Source: Gp6-AA40 sp963772955
Lineage (GTDB): Bacteria > Acidobacteriota > Vicinamibacteria > Vicinamibacterales > UBA2999
Reading direction: 5' to 3'
Assembly (NCBI GenBank): GCA_963772955.1
Contig: CAVYZF010000019.1
Coordinates: 310,001-374,000 of the forward strand
DNA: 64,000 nucleotides
In this document: positions 8,399 to 17,462 of the stretch, one piece after another
Position numbering within the stretch: position 1 is the stretch's first letter
How the letters are laid out: every line of letters starts with the position of its first letter
Notes under the pieces: generated by a model
The model's database searches: none
Seen by the model: the letters and a program-made list of their open reading frames with translations, nothing else
Told to the model about the DNA's origin: nothing
Position numbers and translations under genes: made by a program

Positions 8399-11215
8399 CG
8401 AAAGAACCGGGCGCCTTCCGATCGACGTGCGGAAGGCGTAGAGCGTCAACGCCGCGAGGATCATCGTGGCCGCGAGCGATGGTCGCCCGTACCACGCGCT
8501 GAAATCGCTCGTAAACATCGACCAGTCGAACAGCATCGAGAGACACGAGAACAAAGCAGCTGCGAAGATGCCGAAGCGCAGCGTCAGGAACAGCAGGAAG
8601 GCGAACTCGAGCCCCCACTGCAGTGTGTCCATCCAGTACGACAACACTCCCGGATTGCCGGCAAACCACAGCAGCGACATAAGGATGGCGGCGATCCACC
8701 TCTTGCGGACCACCATGTTGCAAAGAAACAGCGTCAGAAAAAACCCCATGCCCACAGTGAGACCCTGGAAGAACGGCAGCGCGAGATTCGCCGTCATCAC
8801 CCGCCCGCTGCTGAGACTTTCGAGCACGATGCCGAAGTGCCCGAGGTGACTCACGGCATGTGGGGCAGCCCCAGCCTGCACCGCCGCGAACATCACGACT
8901 CGCTGTACGGCATAGTTCAACGCGACGCAGGTAACCGTAACAAGCAGATCACGGCCAACGACGGGATCACGCCAGCGTCCTGCCAGCAGGCGTGCCCAGG
9001 TAATCAACGCGTGCGGCCATAGGCGGCGGGTCCATGGCTCGATCGCGAGGTACGCTAGTGCAGCCATGGCACTGGCCCCCACCACGCCAAAGACGTTGAG
9101 CATCAGGCCACCCGGCACCGGAGCGAACAGCGCGACGACCGTGATGACGCTGAACGCGTAGAAGCCAAAGTGCCACGCACTTCGCGTATCGCCTCTGCCT
9201 TGGAAGAGGTGCAGCAGGCCTAGCAGTACGAGACCCAACAGGTACACCTGGAAGAACAGGACTGGAAAGCCATCGAGCTGCGATGCCGCTTGCCATGGAA
9301 AGACCACGGCGAACGAGCTCACCGTACCGCGAAAGCTCGACGCCTCGATTCGGACCGGCGTCTGGTTGTCGTCAAGGTACGGGCCAGTCCAGGCGATGCG
9401 AGTGTCGGCAATCTCGATTTTGGGTTCCGCACTCGATCGACTGAAGCGCGTGATATCGAGACCGGCGGCCGCGAACATCACGCCCCAGTCCGGTTCACTA
9501 CCGGTTGGAAGCACAAGGTCCTCAGACGTGGGTGTCCGCTCGATGCTGAGCAGACGGCCCTCGAGATCGAGCGACGTAGAGATCCGTCCCGGCTCGAGCG
9601 GTCCTCCACTCACCGGCAACGATTCCGCGCCTACGCCAGGGCGTCGAGCAAGGATTCCGGGACTTTGGACGTACGTGAACCAAATCGGCCACGGTGCCGA
9701 CGCCAATCGTGCATCCCACCGCTGTCGCCTGTCGGCACCCGATTCGCCGATCGTCTGCGCCGTGCGCGCAAGGTATCCAGCGTCGTAGTCAAAGCCGGAC
9801 GCGACATCAGCCGCAATGTCTGTGAAACCCAGACGACGCGCGAGGTCGCGGGCGCGTATCGTCAATTCTTCAGGGGGCACAAGAAGAGGAACTTTTCCAA
9901 GCACGTTGGTCGAAGGCGTGAGCAGCAGCACCGTCGTCACACACAGGACGATACCGGCGAGGAGGGACAGCGCCACACGCGGCTGCAAACCCTCAGTCGG
10001 ACCGGCGGCGGCGATCATCTCGGGCGACGGTGTCTCGCCTGCGGCTAATGCCTCTGCCAGCGGATCACCGCCGGGCAGCGATGCGGAGATCGAGAGCGCG
10101 GACGATGGCCTCAGTTGCGGATCAGGCTCGAGACAGCGGAGGATCGCGCGCTCAATCCGATTGTCGAGATCAGGAATCAGCGTTGACGGCGTCGCGACCG
10201 GGTGCGATTCGCGCAAACGCAGGAGCTCTTGAAGATCTCTCGCCTCGAAAGCCGGCCGGCCCGTGAACATTTCGTAGAGCACGAGACCAAGCGCGTAGAG
10301 ATCGCTTTGGCGCGTGAATTCGCGGCCGGCCAGTTGTTCCGGCGCCATGTACGCCGGCGTCCCGCTGCGGGCATCGGTCGCATCGAGTTGATCGGCAACG
10401 ACAGCGAGGCCGAAGTCCATGATGCGCACTTCACCATCGCCGTCGATCATGATGTTCGCCGGCTTGAGGTCGCGGTGCAGCACTCCCTTGGAGTGCGCCG
10501 CCGCAAGGCCGGCGCACAGCTTCCGCGCGATCTCGACGGCCTTGTCCGTCGGCAGCCGGCCGATGCGTTTGAGCAGCGCCGCAAGATCCTCCCCGTCGAC
10601 GAACTCCATCGTGAGATAGAGCTCACCCTGGGCCTCGCCAATGTCATACACGCGGCACACGTTGGGATGAGCGATCTGGCGCGCCAGTCGCACCTCGTTC
10701 CGCAGTCGCGTGCGCGCCCGCTCATCGGATCGAAACACCTTCAGGAACTTCAACGCGACCGGCTGACCGAGCTGGAGGTCGTTGGCGCGATAGACCTCAC
10801 CCATACCGCCGGGTCTGAGCGCGGCGACGATGCGAAAGCGATTGGCGAAGAGCGCTCCGGCCCGAAACCGGCCTTCTTCAGCGAATGCGGCGCCGATCGG
10901 CGTCCCGCAGGACGGGCAGAAGCGAGGAGAGTGCTCCAGGCGCATGCGACATGACGGGCAGAAGGCGGGCGCTGCGGGCGACGGCTCTTCTGGTTTCCGT
11001 TGCGGGGCGCGATCGAGCAGTCCGTGGTGGCTGTCTTCGGCCGCAAGCATCCGCTCGACTTCGACAAGGAGTAGCGTGTTGCCCTGACATGAGCGCTCGA
11101 CGAACGCGCGCCGCTCGTGCGTTGGACGCTGGAGCGCCAGCTCGAAAACCTCCCGGATTCTCCGGAAGTCGTCAGGCGTCACGGTGCCAATGGTGGGAGT
11201 GTCGTCCACAAGCAT
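8381..11215 (-). CDS. Ser/Thr protein kinase with N-terminal zinc ribbon and polytopic C-terminal membrane domain
   Basis: 944 aa. Residues ~86-108 hold two CPSC-type knuckles (CPSCRMRL...FCPSCGTPIG), a double zinc ribbon. The Hanks-type kinase domain follows (~125-390): glycine loop RPGGMGEVYRAND, VALKFLK lysine, HRDLKPANIMID, DFGLA and GTPAYMAPEQL, so all catalytic residues are present. One membrane segment near 415 leads to a ~200-residue non-membrane region, then about eight more hydrophobic segments including the acidobacterial-kinase motif LAIEPWTRRLWP. The N-terminal helical part (DFRRIREVFELALQRP) is the usual leader of this kinase group. It is divergent from the ECF sigma factor at 11345, a recurring pairing in this phylum that suggests phosphorylation-controlled sigma activity (inference). 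Confidence 0.93.
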   Translation of the reverse strand: MLVDDTPTIGTVTPDDFRRIREVFELALQRPTHERRAFVERSCQGNTLLLVEVERMLAAEDSHHGLLDRAPQRKPEEPSPAAPAFCPSCRMRLEHSPRFCPSCGTPIGAAFAEEGRFRAGALFANRFRIVAALRPGGMGEVYRANDLQLGQPVALKFLKVFRSDERARTRLRNEVRLARQIAHPNVCRVYDIGEAQGELYLTMEFVDGEDLAALLKRIGRLPTDKAVEIARKLCAGLAAAHSKGVLHRDLKPANIMIDGDGEVRIMDFGLAVVADQLDATDARSGTPAYMAPEQLAGREFTRQSDLYALGLVLYEMFTGRPAFEARDLQELLRLRESHPVATPSTLIPDLDNRIERAILRCLEPDPQLRPSSALSISASLPGGDPLAEALAAGETPSPEMIAAAGPTEGLQPRVALSLLAGIVLCVTTVLLLTPSTNVLGKVPLLVPPEELTIRARDLARRLGFTDIAADVASGFDYDAGYLARTAQTIGESGADRRQRWDARLASAPWPIWFTYVQSPGILARRPGVGAESLPVSGGPLEPGRISTSLDLEGRLLSIERTPTSEDLVLPTGSEPDWGVMFAAAGLDITRFSRSSAEPKIEIADTRIAWTGPYLDDNQTPVRIEASSFRGTVSSFAVVFPWQAASQLDGFPVLFFQVYLLGLVLLGLLHLFQGRGDTRSAWHFGFYAFSVITVVALFAPVPGGLMLNVFGVVGASAMAALAYLAIEPWTRRLWPHALITWARLLAGRWRDPVVGRDLLVTVTCVALNYAVQRVVMFAAVQAGAAPHAVSHLGHFGIVLESLSSGRVMTANLALPFFQGLTVGMGFFLTLFLCNMVVRKRWIAAILMSLLWFAGNPGVLSYWMDTLQWGLEFAFLLFLTLRFGIFAAALFSCLSMLFDWSMFTSDFSAWYGRPSLAATMILAALTLYAFRTSIGRRPVLSSLMVS

Positions 11216-11344
11216 CCCCTGACGTAATTAGCGGATTTCTCGCGCGCAGCGTATCACGCACCCGTGGACGGATACTTTGATACCGTGAGACGCTCCGGCC
11301 GCGCTTTACGCCACTAGTAGCAGGCGCCTTCTCAGGACGAACGA

Positions 11345-11926
11345 GTGGAACCGAACTCCGTCTCGCAGCAGATCACCGTCTGGCTGACTGAATGGCGGCA
11401 GGGCGACGAGCGCGCTCGAGATCGCCTGTTCGAAGTCGTCCATCCACAATTGCGCCAGCTCGCATCACGGTTCCTGCATCACGAGCGTCACGACCACACG
11501 CTCGAGCCGAACGCGCTCGTCAACGAGCTCTGCGTGCGCCTGCTCGGTGGTGAGCCGATCACCTTTGAGGCCCGCACGCACTTCTTTGCCATCGCCGCCC
11601 AGACGATGCGACGGATCCTCGTGGACCATGCTCGCGCGCGCAACGCCGAAAAGCGGGGCGGCGTGCAGCAGCAGGTCAGCCTGAGCGCCGTCGACCAGTG
11701 GAGCCCGATCGCGCAGAATGAAGATCTGCTGGCGCTCGAGACCGCGCTCTCGAAACTCGAGACCCTCGATCCTCGCGCGGCGCGCGTCGTTGAGCTCAGG
11801 TTCTTCGGCGGTCTCACTGAAGACGAAGTCGCCGAAGTCGTCGGCATCTCGACGATCACCGTGAAGCGCGACTGGAAAGCGGCACGGGCCTGGCTTATGG
11901 GTCGCCTTGGTCCCGGTCAGTCGTGA
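11345..11926 (+). CDS. ECF-type RNA polymerase sigma factor (TIGR02999/Sig-70_X6-like)
   Basis: 193 aa from GTG 11345. Region 2 includes LFEVVHPQLRQLASRFLHHER...LEPNALVNELCVRLL and THFFAIAAQTMRRILVDHARAR; region 4 is LDPRAARVVELRFFGGLTEDEVAEVVGISTITVKRDWKAARAWL, a clear helix-turn-helix for the -35 element. The TAL-VxE-x-RL arrangement and the IL(V)DHAR motif are those of the sigma subgroup common in Acidobacteria and Planctomycetes beside Ser/Thr kinases. No anti-sigma factor is adjacent; the divergent kinase is the likely regulatory partner. The region between the two genes (11216-11344) would hold both promoters, but no promoter boxes are convincing. Confidence 0.93.
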   Translation: MEPNSVSQQITVWLTEWRQGDERARDRLFEVVHPQLRQLASRFLHHERHDHTLEPNALVNELCVRLLGGEPITFEARTHFFAIAAQTMRRILVDHARARNAEKRGGVQQQVSLSAVDQWSPIAQNEDLLALETALSKLETLDPRAARVVELRFFGGLTEDEVAEVVGISTITVKRDWKAARAWLMGRLGPGQS

Positions 11927-11985
11927 TGCGTACGGCGTGATACGGCCGCGATTGTTCTCCCGCCACTGCTTACAGGAGGACAGTC

Positions 11986-13071
11986 ATGCCCGGTTCATTC
12001 ACGGTGGTTCTCAGCGCAGCGTTGACGGTGTGTCTGTCGGCGACGTCGGCCAGCGCCCAATGGATCACGCTGCGGACGCCCGGCATTCCACGAACCGCGG
12101 GCGGCGAGGTCGATCTGTCAGCGCCTCCGCCGCGTAGCAGTGACGGGACGCCCGACTTCTCAGGTCTGTGGGGCTGGCAACCGGGTCGCTATTTCGGGAC
12201 GGTAGCGGCAGACCTCAAGCCAGAAGAGATTGCGCCGTGGGCGCAGGAACTGAGATCCCGTCGATTGGAGGCGTACGGCAAGGACGACCCGGCGATGTAC
12301 GACTGCCTGCCGCAGGGACCGCGCATGAACTTGTTCGCGCCGCTGCCCGTCAAGTTCGTCCAGACACCGCAGCTCCTGCTCATGCTCTCGGAGGACCTGA
12401 CGTATCGACAGATCTTTCTCGACGGCCGCACGCTTCCCGTCAATCCCGATCCGTCGTTCATGGGCTACTCTGTTGGACGCTGGGACGGCGACACACTCAT
12501 GGTTGAGACCATCGGCTTCAAGGATCGGACGTGGCTCGATTTCAGTGGTCTGCCCCACACTGAAGCGCTTCACATCATCGAGCGTATTCGCCGCACGACA
12601 TTCGGCCATCTCGAGATTGAGGAAACCATCACCGACCCGTCAGTGTTCAGCAGGCCTGTCACCGTACGCCTCGGCGCACAGTACGTGCCGGACACCGAGT
12701 TGCTCGAGTTCGTCTGCGGCGAAAACGAGAAGAGTCGCGTCCATTTCGTTGGCGCGGCGTCAGACGTGTTCAAGGGATATCTCGAGATGGCGGTCAAGGT
12801 GTCCCCGGACATTCTTGCGCGCTACGTCGGCACCTACGACTTTCGCATCCCCGAGAATCCAACAACGCCACTCCTCTTTTCCCTCACACTCGACGGAGAC
12901 CAACTGCTCCTGGACGGCGCGCCGCTCATTCCGCTCTCTGACACGACCTTCGGTGGACCATTCGGTCGCGTCGAGGTGGTACTCGACCCGAGAGGCGCGG
13001 CCATGCACCTCGTAGTCCGCACATCGGAGGGCGACACGAAGGCCGTTCGACTGACTCCCCAGCCACGTTGA
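11986..13071 (+). CDS. Secreted protein of an Acidobacteria-enriched family, function unknown
   Basis: 361 aa, ATG preceded by AGGAGG. A signal peptide ends near SATSASAQ. The mature protein contains PDFSGLWGW, a motif frequent in secreted acidobacterial proteins, and DTLMVETIGFKDRTWLDFSGLPHTEALHIIERIRR followed by GHLEIEETITDPSVFSRPVTVRLGAQYVPDTELLEFVCGENEK. The closing part (ILARYVGTYDFR...) looks like a small beta domain. No enzymatic motif is recognisable. A decayed relative with the same ITDP...PDTELLE..C.EN block lies at the right edge of the window (63839-64000). It starts 60 bp after the sigma factor stop, so it could be in the same transcript. Confidence 0.75.
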   Translation: MPGSFTVVLSAALTVCLSATSASAQWITLRTPGIPRTAGGEVDLSAPPPRSSDGTPDFSGLWGWQPGRYFGTVAADLKPEEIAPWAQELRSRRLEAYGKDDPAMYDCLPQGPRMNLFAPLPVKFVQTPQLLLMLSEDLTYRQIFLDGRTLPVNPDPSFMGYSVGRWDGDTLMVETIGFKDRTWLDFSGLPHTEALHIIERIRRTTFGHLEIEETITDPSVFSRPVTVRLGAQYVPDTELLEFVCGENEKSRVHFVGAASDVFKGYLEMAVKVSPDILARYVGTYDFRIPENPTTPLLFSLTLDGDQLLLDGAPLIPLSDTTFGGPFGRVEVVLDPRGAAMHLVVRTSEGDTKAVRLTPQPR

Positions 13072-13145
13072 CTCTAGTAGCCCCGCGCGTCCAGGCGACG
13101 TGTGCGTCCGCGGGGACGAGGTTGACTCGACGAAGGAGGTTCGCT

Positions 13146-13562
13146 ATGGATTTCAAGGCTTTTGGCGACAAGGCGAAGGGAATGGTCGAAACCGCAGCCG
13201 CGTCAGCCACGACGACCGCTGGCAAAATGCTGGATGAATTCAACGAGGCGCTGCCGACCATGCGCGCGCTCGGGTTCGTCGTGAAAGACTTGCACGTCGG
13301 GATGGGGCTGCTGCCGGAAGTCGGCGCCACGCTGGTGGCCACCACCGACTCGATCGACGAAAAGAAGCTTCAGGAGCTCATTGAGAGACACGCGGAGAAG
13401 AAGCTCCTCGTCACCGCCCTCAAGGGGCTATATGCGGCGTATAACATCAAGCGCGAGATCCCCGACGTACCACTCAAGGGGGTTCAGCTCGACATCACGT
13501 TGGGTCTGCCGCCACGCGTAAGCGTGTCATTCGTAAACACTGGCGTTGCGGCGGCGGCCTGA
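13146..13562 (+). CDS. Small protein of unknown function (138 aa)
   Basis: Start at ATG 13146 is fixed by AAGGAGG 7 bp upstream; the frame is open further left without a better signal. The N-terminal third is amphipathic helical and Ala/Lys-rich (MDFKAFGDKAKGMVETAAASATTTAGKMLDEFNEAL); the C-terminal half has IDEKKLQELIERHAEKKLLVTALKGLYAAYNIKREIP and ends in beta-like VQLDITLGLPPRVSVSFVNTG. No signal peptide or membrane segment is visible. The stop codon sits in the loop of a strong GC hairpin that separates it from the beta-helix gene 25 bp on. I do not recognise the family. Confidence 0.7.
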   Translation: MDFKAFGDKAKGMVETAAASATTTAGKMLDEFNEALPTMRALGFVVKDLHVGMGLLPEVGATLVATTDSIDEKKLQELIERHAEKKLLVTALKGLYAAYNIKREIPDVPLKGVQLDITLGLPPRVSVSFVNTGVAAAA

Positions 13563-13570
13563 GCCGCCGC
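13551..13570 (+). promoter_or_regulatory. GC hairpin across a stop codon
   Basis: Arms GCGGCGGC (13551-13558) and GCCGCCGC (13563-13570) enclose CTGA, which contains the TGA stop of the 138-aa gene. GGAGG for the following GTG start begins 4 bp after the hairpin. It could attenuate read-through or modulate translation of the next gene; no U-tract is present. Confidence 0.45.
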
Positions 13571-13586
13571 CGCGGAGGCCGCCGCT

Positions 13587-15560
13587 GTGCGCACTGCCAC
13601 GATCCTGTTTCTGTTGATTCTCAGTGCCCGAACGGTTGCGGCCGCCGACAAATCGAAGGCCGGTGAATTCATCACCGAACCGGCCACGCTGATCTCGCTC
13701 GGGTTCGAGTGGCGGATCGACGGCGACGACAATCGCAACGCCCGCGTCGAGGTGAGCTACCGCAAACAAGGTCAGCAGGCGTGGAAAATGGGGCCGCCGC
13801 TCCTGCGCATCGGCAACGAGCGCATCAACGAGAACGCCCTCCAGTACGTGACGCCCAACGGCTTCGCCGGCAGCGTGTTCGAGCTCGAGCCCGCCACGGC
13901 CTACGAAGCGCGATTCGTGTTGTCAGACCCTGACGGCGTTGACGGGCGCGCCGAGCGCGTCGTGTCCGTGCGCACGCGCGCCGAACCGATGCCGGCCGCG
14001 GGCGGCAAGGTCTATCACGTCTATCCGCCGGACCATAAGGGCCAGAGACAGGAGCCCGCGTTCACCGGACTGCTCGCGGCCTACTACACGGGTTCCTCGC
14101 ACTCGGACAACTTCAACACCTATCCGCCGCGCGTGCAGCCTGGTGACACGATCCTGGTTCACGCCGGCCTCTACAAGGACGATCGCCTGCGCTACGGCGG
14201 CGGCCTCGGTACCGTCTCGAGCGGGACCTACTTCCTCACGCAGAGCGGCACGGCGGAACGGCCGATCGTGATCAAAGCCGCCGGTGACGGCGAGGCGATC
14301 TTCGACGGTGACGGCGCCTACAACCTGTTCAACGTGATGGCCGCCAACCACAACTACTTCGAAGGCCTCACGATTCGAAACACCGACCTCGCGTTCCAAG
14401 GCGGGCTGAAGAACATCACGGGATCGAGCGGCCTCACCATCAAGCGGAGCCGCTTCGAGAATGTCGGACGGGCGATCTACACGGACTGGTCGGGATCGAA
14501 GGACTACTACATCGCCGACAACGTCATGATCGGCCGCTTCAATCCCAACTACCTGATGGGATTCACTGGCCGCACGTGGCAGAAGCTGCCGGAGTTCAAT
14601 CCGAAGCTCGTCTCCGAGTACGCGATCAAGGTCTACGGCTCAGGGCACGTGGTCGCCTACAACTCGATCGCCAACTTCCACGACGGCGTCGATGTCGCCA
14701 CGTACGGAAACCCGGACGGCAGCCCGAATCCGATTCGCGATCGGCTGCCGGTCTCGATCGACTTCTACGGCAACGACATCTCCAACGTCGAAGACAACTG
14801 TCTCGAGGCCGACGGCGGCGCGCACAACATCCGCATCTTCCGCAATCGATGCTTCAACCACGGTCACCGCGCGCTCAGCGTCCAGCCGATGTTCGGCGGA
14901 CCGGTCTATTTCGTTCGCAACGTCGTCTATCACGCGCCGGAAGGCGGCGCCGTCAAGTTCACGGCATCGTCATCCGGAATCATCGTGTGGCACAACACGC
15001 TCATCGCGCCGGTGAAGCCGATGCTGCTGGCGGCGTCCAACGTGCACTACCGAAACAATCTGATCCTCGGCAAGAGCGAAACGCTCGAAACGTTTGCGGT
15101 CGAGACGAATACCAACTATTCGAGCTCCGACTACAACGGGTTCCGGCCAAACGAGGGAGCTGAGTTCTCATTCGAATGGAGCTCTCCGGCGCGGTCGTTG
15201 CGCGCCAGCTTTCCTGGCGAGCCGGGCAAGCTTGGTGTGCAGGAGCAGACGAAGCTCGAGGCCTCGTCACGCGAGCGGCGCCGGTTCAAGACGCTGAAAG
15301 AGTTCAGTGAGGCAACCGGTCAGGACGCGCACAGCGTCCTCGTCGACTACGACGTCTTTGTAAAGGTCGCCGCGCCCGGGCCAGACCCGCGCACGCTCTA
15401 CAAGCCGGCGGACTTCGACTTCCAGCTTCGTGCCGGCTCAGTCGCCGTCGACGCGGGCGTTCGGCTGAGCGGGATCAACGACGATTTCACCGGAACGGCG
15501 CCCGATCTGGGCGCGTACGAAGTCGGTCAGCCATTGCCGCATTACGGTCCGCGCCCCTAG
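13587..15560 (+). CDS. Secreted right-handed parallel beta-helix protein
   Basis: 657 aa from GTG 13587 (GGAGG 8 bp upstream), with signal peptide VRTATILFLLILSARTVAAAD. A fibronectin/Ig-like N-terminal part (~25-125) precedes a beta-helix of repeated coils: LFNVMAANHNYFEGLTIRN, GLTIKRSRFENVGRAIYTDW, YAIKVYGSGHVVAYNSIANFHDGVDV, IDFYGNDISNVEDNCLEADGG and HNIRIFRNRCFNHGHRALSVQP. The C-terminus has DAGVRLSGINDDFTGTAPDLGAYE, the classic closing motif of right-handed beta-helix/choice-of-anchor proteins. The fold is shared by polysaccharide lyases and other extracellular glycan-binding proteins; no lyase catalytic residues can be named. Confidence 0.88.
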   Translation: MRTATILFLLILSARTVAAADKSKAGEFITEPATLISLGFEWRIDGDDNRNARVEVSYRKQGQQAWKMGPPLLRIGNERINENALQYVTPNGFAGSVFELEPATAYEARFVLSDPDGVDGRAERVVSVRTRAEPMPAAGGKVYHVYPPDHKGQRQEPAFTGLLAAYYTGSSHSDNFNTYPPRVQPGDTILVHAGLYKDDRLRYGGGLGTVSSGTYFLTQSGTAERPIVIKAAGDGEAIFDGDGAYNLFNVMAANHNYFEGLTIRNTDLAFQGGLKNITGSSGLTIKRSRFENVGRAIYTDWSGSKDYYIADNVMIGRFNPNYLMGFTGRTWQKLPEFNPKLVSEYAIKVYGSGHVVAYNSIANFHDGVDVATYGNPDGSPNPIRDRLPVSIDFYGNDISNVEDNCLEADGGAHNIRIFRNRCFNHGHRALSVQPMFGGPVYFVRNVVYHAPEGGAVKFTASSSGIIVWHNTLIAPVKPMLLAASNVHYRNNLILGKSETLETFAVETNTNYSSSDYNGFRPNEGAEFSFEWSSPARSLRASFPGEPGKLGVQEQTKLEASSRERRRFKTLKEFSEATGQDAHSVLVDYDVFVKVAAPGPDPRTLYKPADFDFQLRAGSVAVDAGVRLSGINDDFTGTAPDLGAYEVGQPLPHYGPRP

Positions 15561-15568
15561 GCAAAACT

Positions 15569-15589
15569 GTGAAGGGTCAGACCCTTCAC
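15569..15589. terminator. Perfect 21-bp palindrome between convergent genes (copy 2)
   Basis: Identical in all 21 positions to the copy at 4625-4645. It lies 8 bp after the beta-helix stop and 1 bp before the stop of the opposing ThuA-NHL gene, so it fills almost the entire 30-bp convergent gap. Confidence 0.72.
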
Positions 15590-15590
15590 A

Positions 15591-17429
15591 CTATGGCAAC
15601 ATCACAAACTTCTGGACGCGCCGGTTCTCGGGGCGAAGCGGCGTGACCTCGGTCACGTAGAGATTGCCCTTCGAATCGGCGGCCATGTGATGCAGCGTGC
15701 CGAACTGGCCGGGCGCCGAGCCCCATTCACCAAACGTGTCGAGGAGCTCGAGCCCGCGCCGGTCGAACACCATCACCTTCGCCTGGCTGCGATTGCCGAC
15801 GTAGAGAAAGCGCTGCTCGGGATCGGTCGAGAACGCCGTGCTCGCCGCCGTCGTGCCGTTGCCACATTCAGGCGCTTTGCACTCCCGGCCGATGAACACC
15901 TGGGTGACATAGGTGCCATCGAGCCTGAAGACCTGAACGCGCTTGCCGCCACGATCCGAGACGTAGACGAGGCCGTCCTTCGAGACACGTGCCGCGTGAA
16001 CGGGCTGCACGAACTGTGATGCGCCCCGCGGATCGGCGTCCGGCGGCGCCGGGTTCGGCGGATCGTCCTTCGGCACATTGCCGAACGCGCCCCACATGCG
16101 CTTGAACTTGCCGCTGTCCGCATCGAACACGATGATGCGGCGATTGCCGTAGCCATCCGCGACGAACAGCTCGTTCGTCGCCGCGTGCACAAACGCATCT
16201 GCCGGCTGATTGAGGTTCTCCGTGTCCGCGTTGCCGCGGCTCTTCCCCGCGTGCCCGATTTGCATCACGAAGGTGCCGTCTTTCCTGAACTTCAGGATCT
16301 GATGGTCGTTCGTGCCGTTGCCGCCAATCCACACGAAGCCCTTCGGGTCGACGTAGATCCCGTGCTCGGACGATGGCCACTCGTAGCCTTTGCCGGGTCC
16401 GCCCCAGGCGCGGACGAAGGTGCCGTCGGCAGTGAACTCGAGGACCGGTGGCGCCGCTTTCGATTTCTCCTCCGGCCCAAGTGTGCCGGGGCGTTGCAGC
16501 ACCCACACGTGATCGTCTGCGTCGATCGACACGCTCGACACCTGTCCGAACTGCCAGCCGGTCGGAATCTTCGGCCACGCGGAATCGACACGGAACTTCG
16601 GTGCGTCGCTGGGAGCCGCGAGCTCCGCTGGAATCGCCAGCGTCACCTTGCCTGTCGCCGCCCACTCCGCGCCGCGCGCGAACGTCGTACCGAATCCGGA
16701 CTCGCGCGTTTCGTCGGGCCCGTGTCCAAGGGTCGTCACGAACACCCTGCCCGACCCGTACTGCGTCGTCCACAGCATGGGCTGATGAATGCCAGGTCCA
16801 GGAATCGGCTGACGAGCCTTGCCCTGATACAGCGCGTGATCGTCGTATGCGGTCGCCAGCACGTGATAGCTGCCCTCGGGCTGCCAGCGCAGGTTGGCGT
16901 ACAACTCGTCGGTCGTGACGCGGAACGATTTCAGTCCACGCGTGATCGGATGCTCGGTGTCCTTGATGTCGACCGTGAAATCGTGTCGAGCGGAATGATG
17001 ACCGTTATTCGGCCGCCAGTTGCCGCCGCTCATCTTCTCGTATTCCGTCCAGCCATCGAACGCGCCGAGAGCGAGGTGATAGAGCACGAGACCTTTGCCC
17101 GAGCGGACGAACGCTTCGAGCGCCGCGTTTGCGCGATCGCCCCAGCGATCCTTGTCGCCGCGGTTGTAATAGTTGACGACAACGAGATCGTAGTTCGCGA
17201 GTGTCTCGGGACCCGCGCCACGAAACTCCTCGTTGATGCGCACTTCGAATCGTCCCGTCGATTCGAGAATCTGCTTCAGGATCGGCGTGGTGCCACGCCA
17301 GTCGTGCACATGCTGACCGGTGATCAGGAGGACCTGGATCTTCGAAGGGTCTGGTGGCGGGCTCGGCTGCGCGAACACCGGGGGCGTCAGAAACAGAATG
17401 GCTGCCGCGACCGTGATGAGCGTGCGCAT
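15591..17429 (-). CDS. Secreted ThuA-like domain fused to NHL beta-propeller
   Basis: 612 aa, GGAGGAATC before the ATG, signal peptide MRTLITVAAAILFLTPPVFAQ. Residues ~30-260 are a ThuA/glutamine-amidotransferase-like fold (VLLITGQHVHDWRGTTPILKQILESTG, YDLVVVNYYNRGD, GKGLVLYHLALGAFDGW, HPITRGLKSFRVTTDELY), which in homologues is linked to sugar (trehalose) utilisation. From ~275 on is an NHL propeller very like the separate protein at 6739 (FRVDSAWPKIPTGWQFGQVSSVSIDADDHVWVLQRPG, GNADTENLNQPADAFVHAATNELFVADGYGNRRIIVFD). Fusion of the two is the notable feature; the function is probably extracellular carbohydrate or small-molecule binding (inference). Confidence 0.88.
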   Translation of the reverse strand: MRTLITVAAAILFLTPPVFAQPSPPPDPSKIQVLLITGQHVHDWRGTTPILKQILESTGRFEVRINEEFRGAGPETLANYDLVVVNYYNRGDKDRWGDRANAALEAFVRSGKGLVLYHLALGAFDGWTEYEKMSGGNWRPNNGHHSARHDFTVDIKDTEHPITRGLKSFRVTTDELYANLRWQPEGSYHVLATAYDDHALYQGKARQPIPGPGIHQPMLWTTQYGSGRVFVTTLGHGPDETRESGFGTTFARGAEWAATGKVTLAIPAELAAPSDAPKFRVDSAWPKIPTGWQFGQVSSVSIDADDHVWVLQRPGTLGPEEKSKAAPPVLEFTADGTFVRAWGGPGKGYEWPSSEHGIYVDPKGFVWIGGNGTNDHQILKFRKDGTFVMQIGHAGKSRGNADTENLNQPADAFVHAATNELFVADGYGNRRIIVFDADSGKFKRMWGAFGNVPKDDPPNPAPPDADPRGASQFVQPVHAARVSKDGLVYVSDRGGKRVQVFRLDGTYVTQVFIGRECKAPECGNGTTAASTAFSTDPEQRFLYVGNRSQAKVMVFDRRGLELLDTFGEWGSAPGQFGTLHHMAADSKGNLYVTEVTPLRPENRRVQKFVMLP

Positions 17430-17440
17430 GATTCCTCCGC

Positions 17441-17462
17441 AGGCGAGTCTAAAGACTCGCCT
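17441..17462. repeat. REP-like 22-bp palindrome (copy 1)
   Basis: Arms AGGCGAGTCT and AGACTCGCCT are separated by AA and followed by CTACG. The same layout, arm length and CTACG tail occur at 40971-40992. The TAG stop of the PQQ gene lies one base past the palindrome, within the conserved CTACG tail. Confidence 0.7.
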
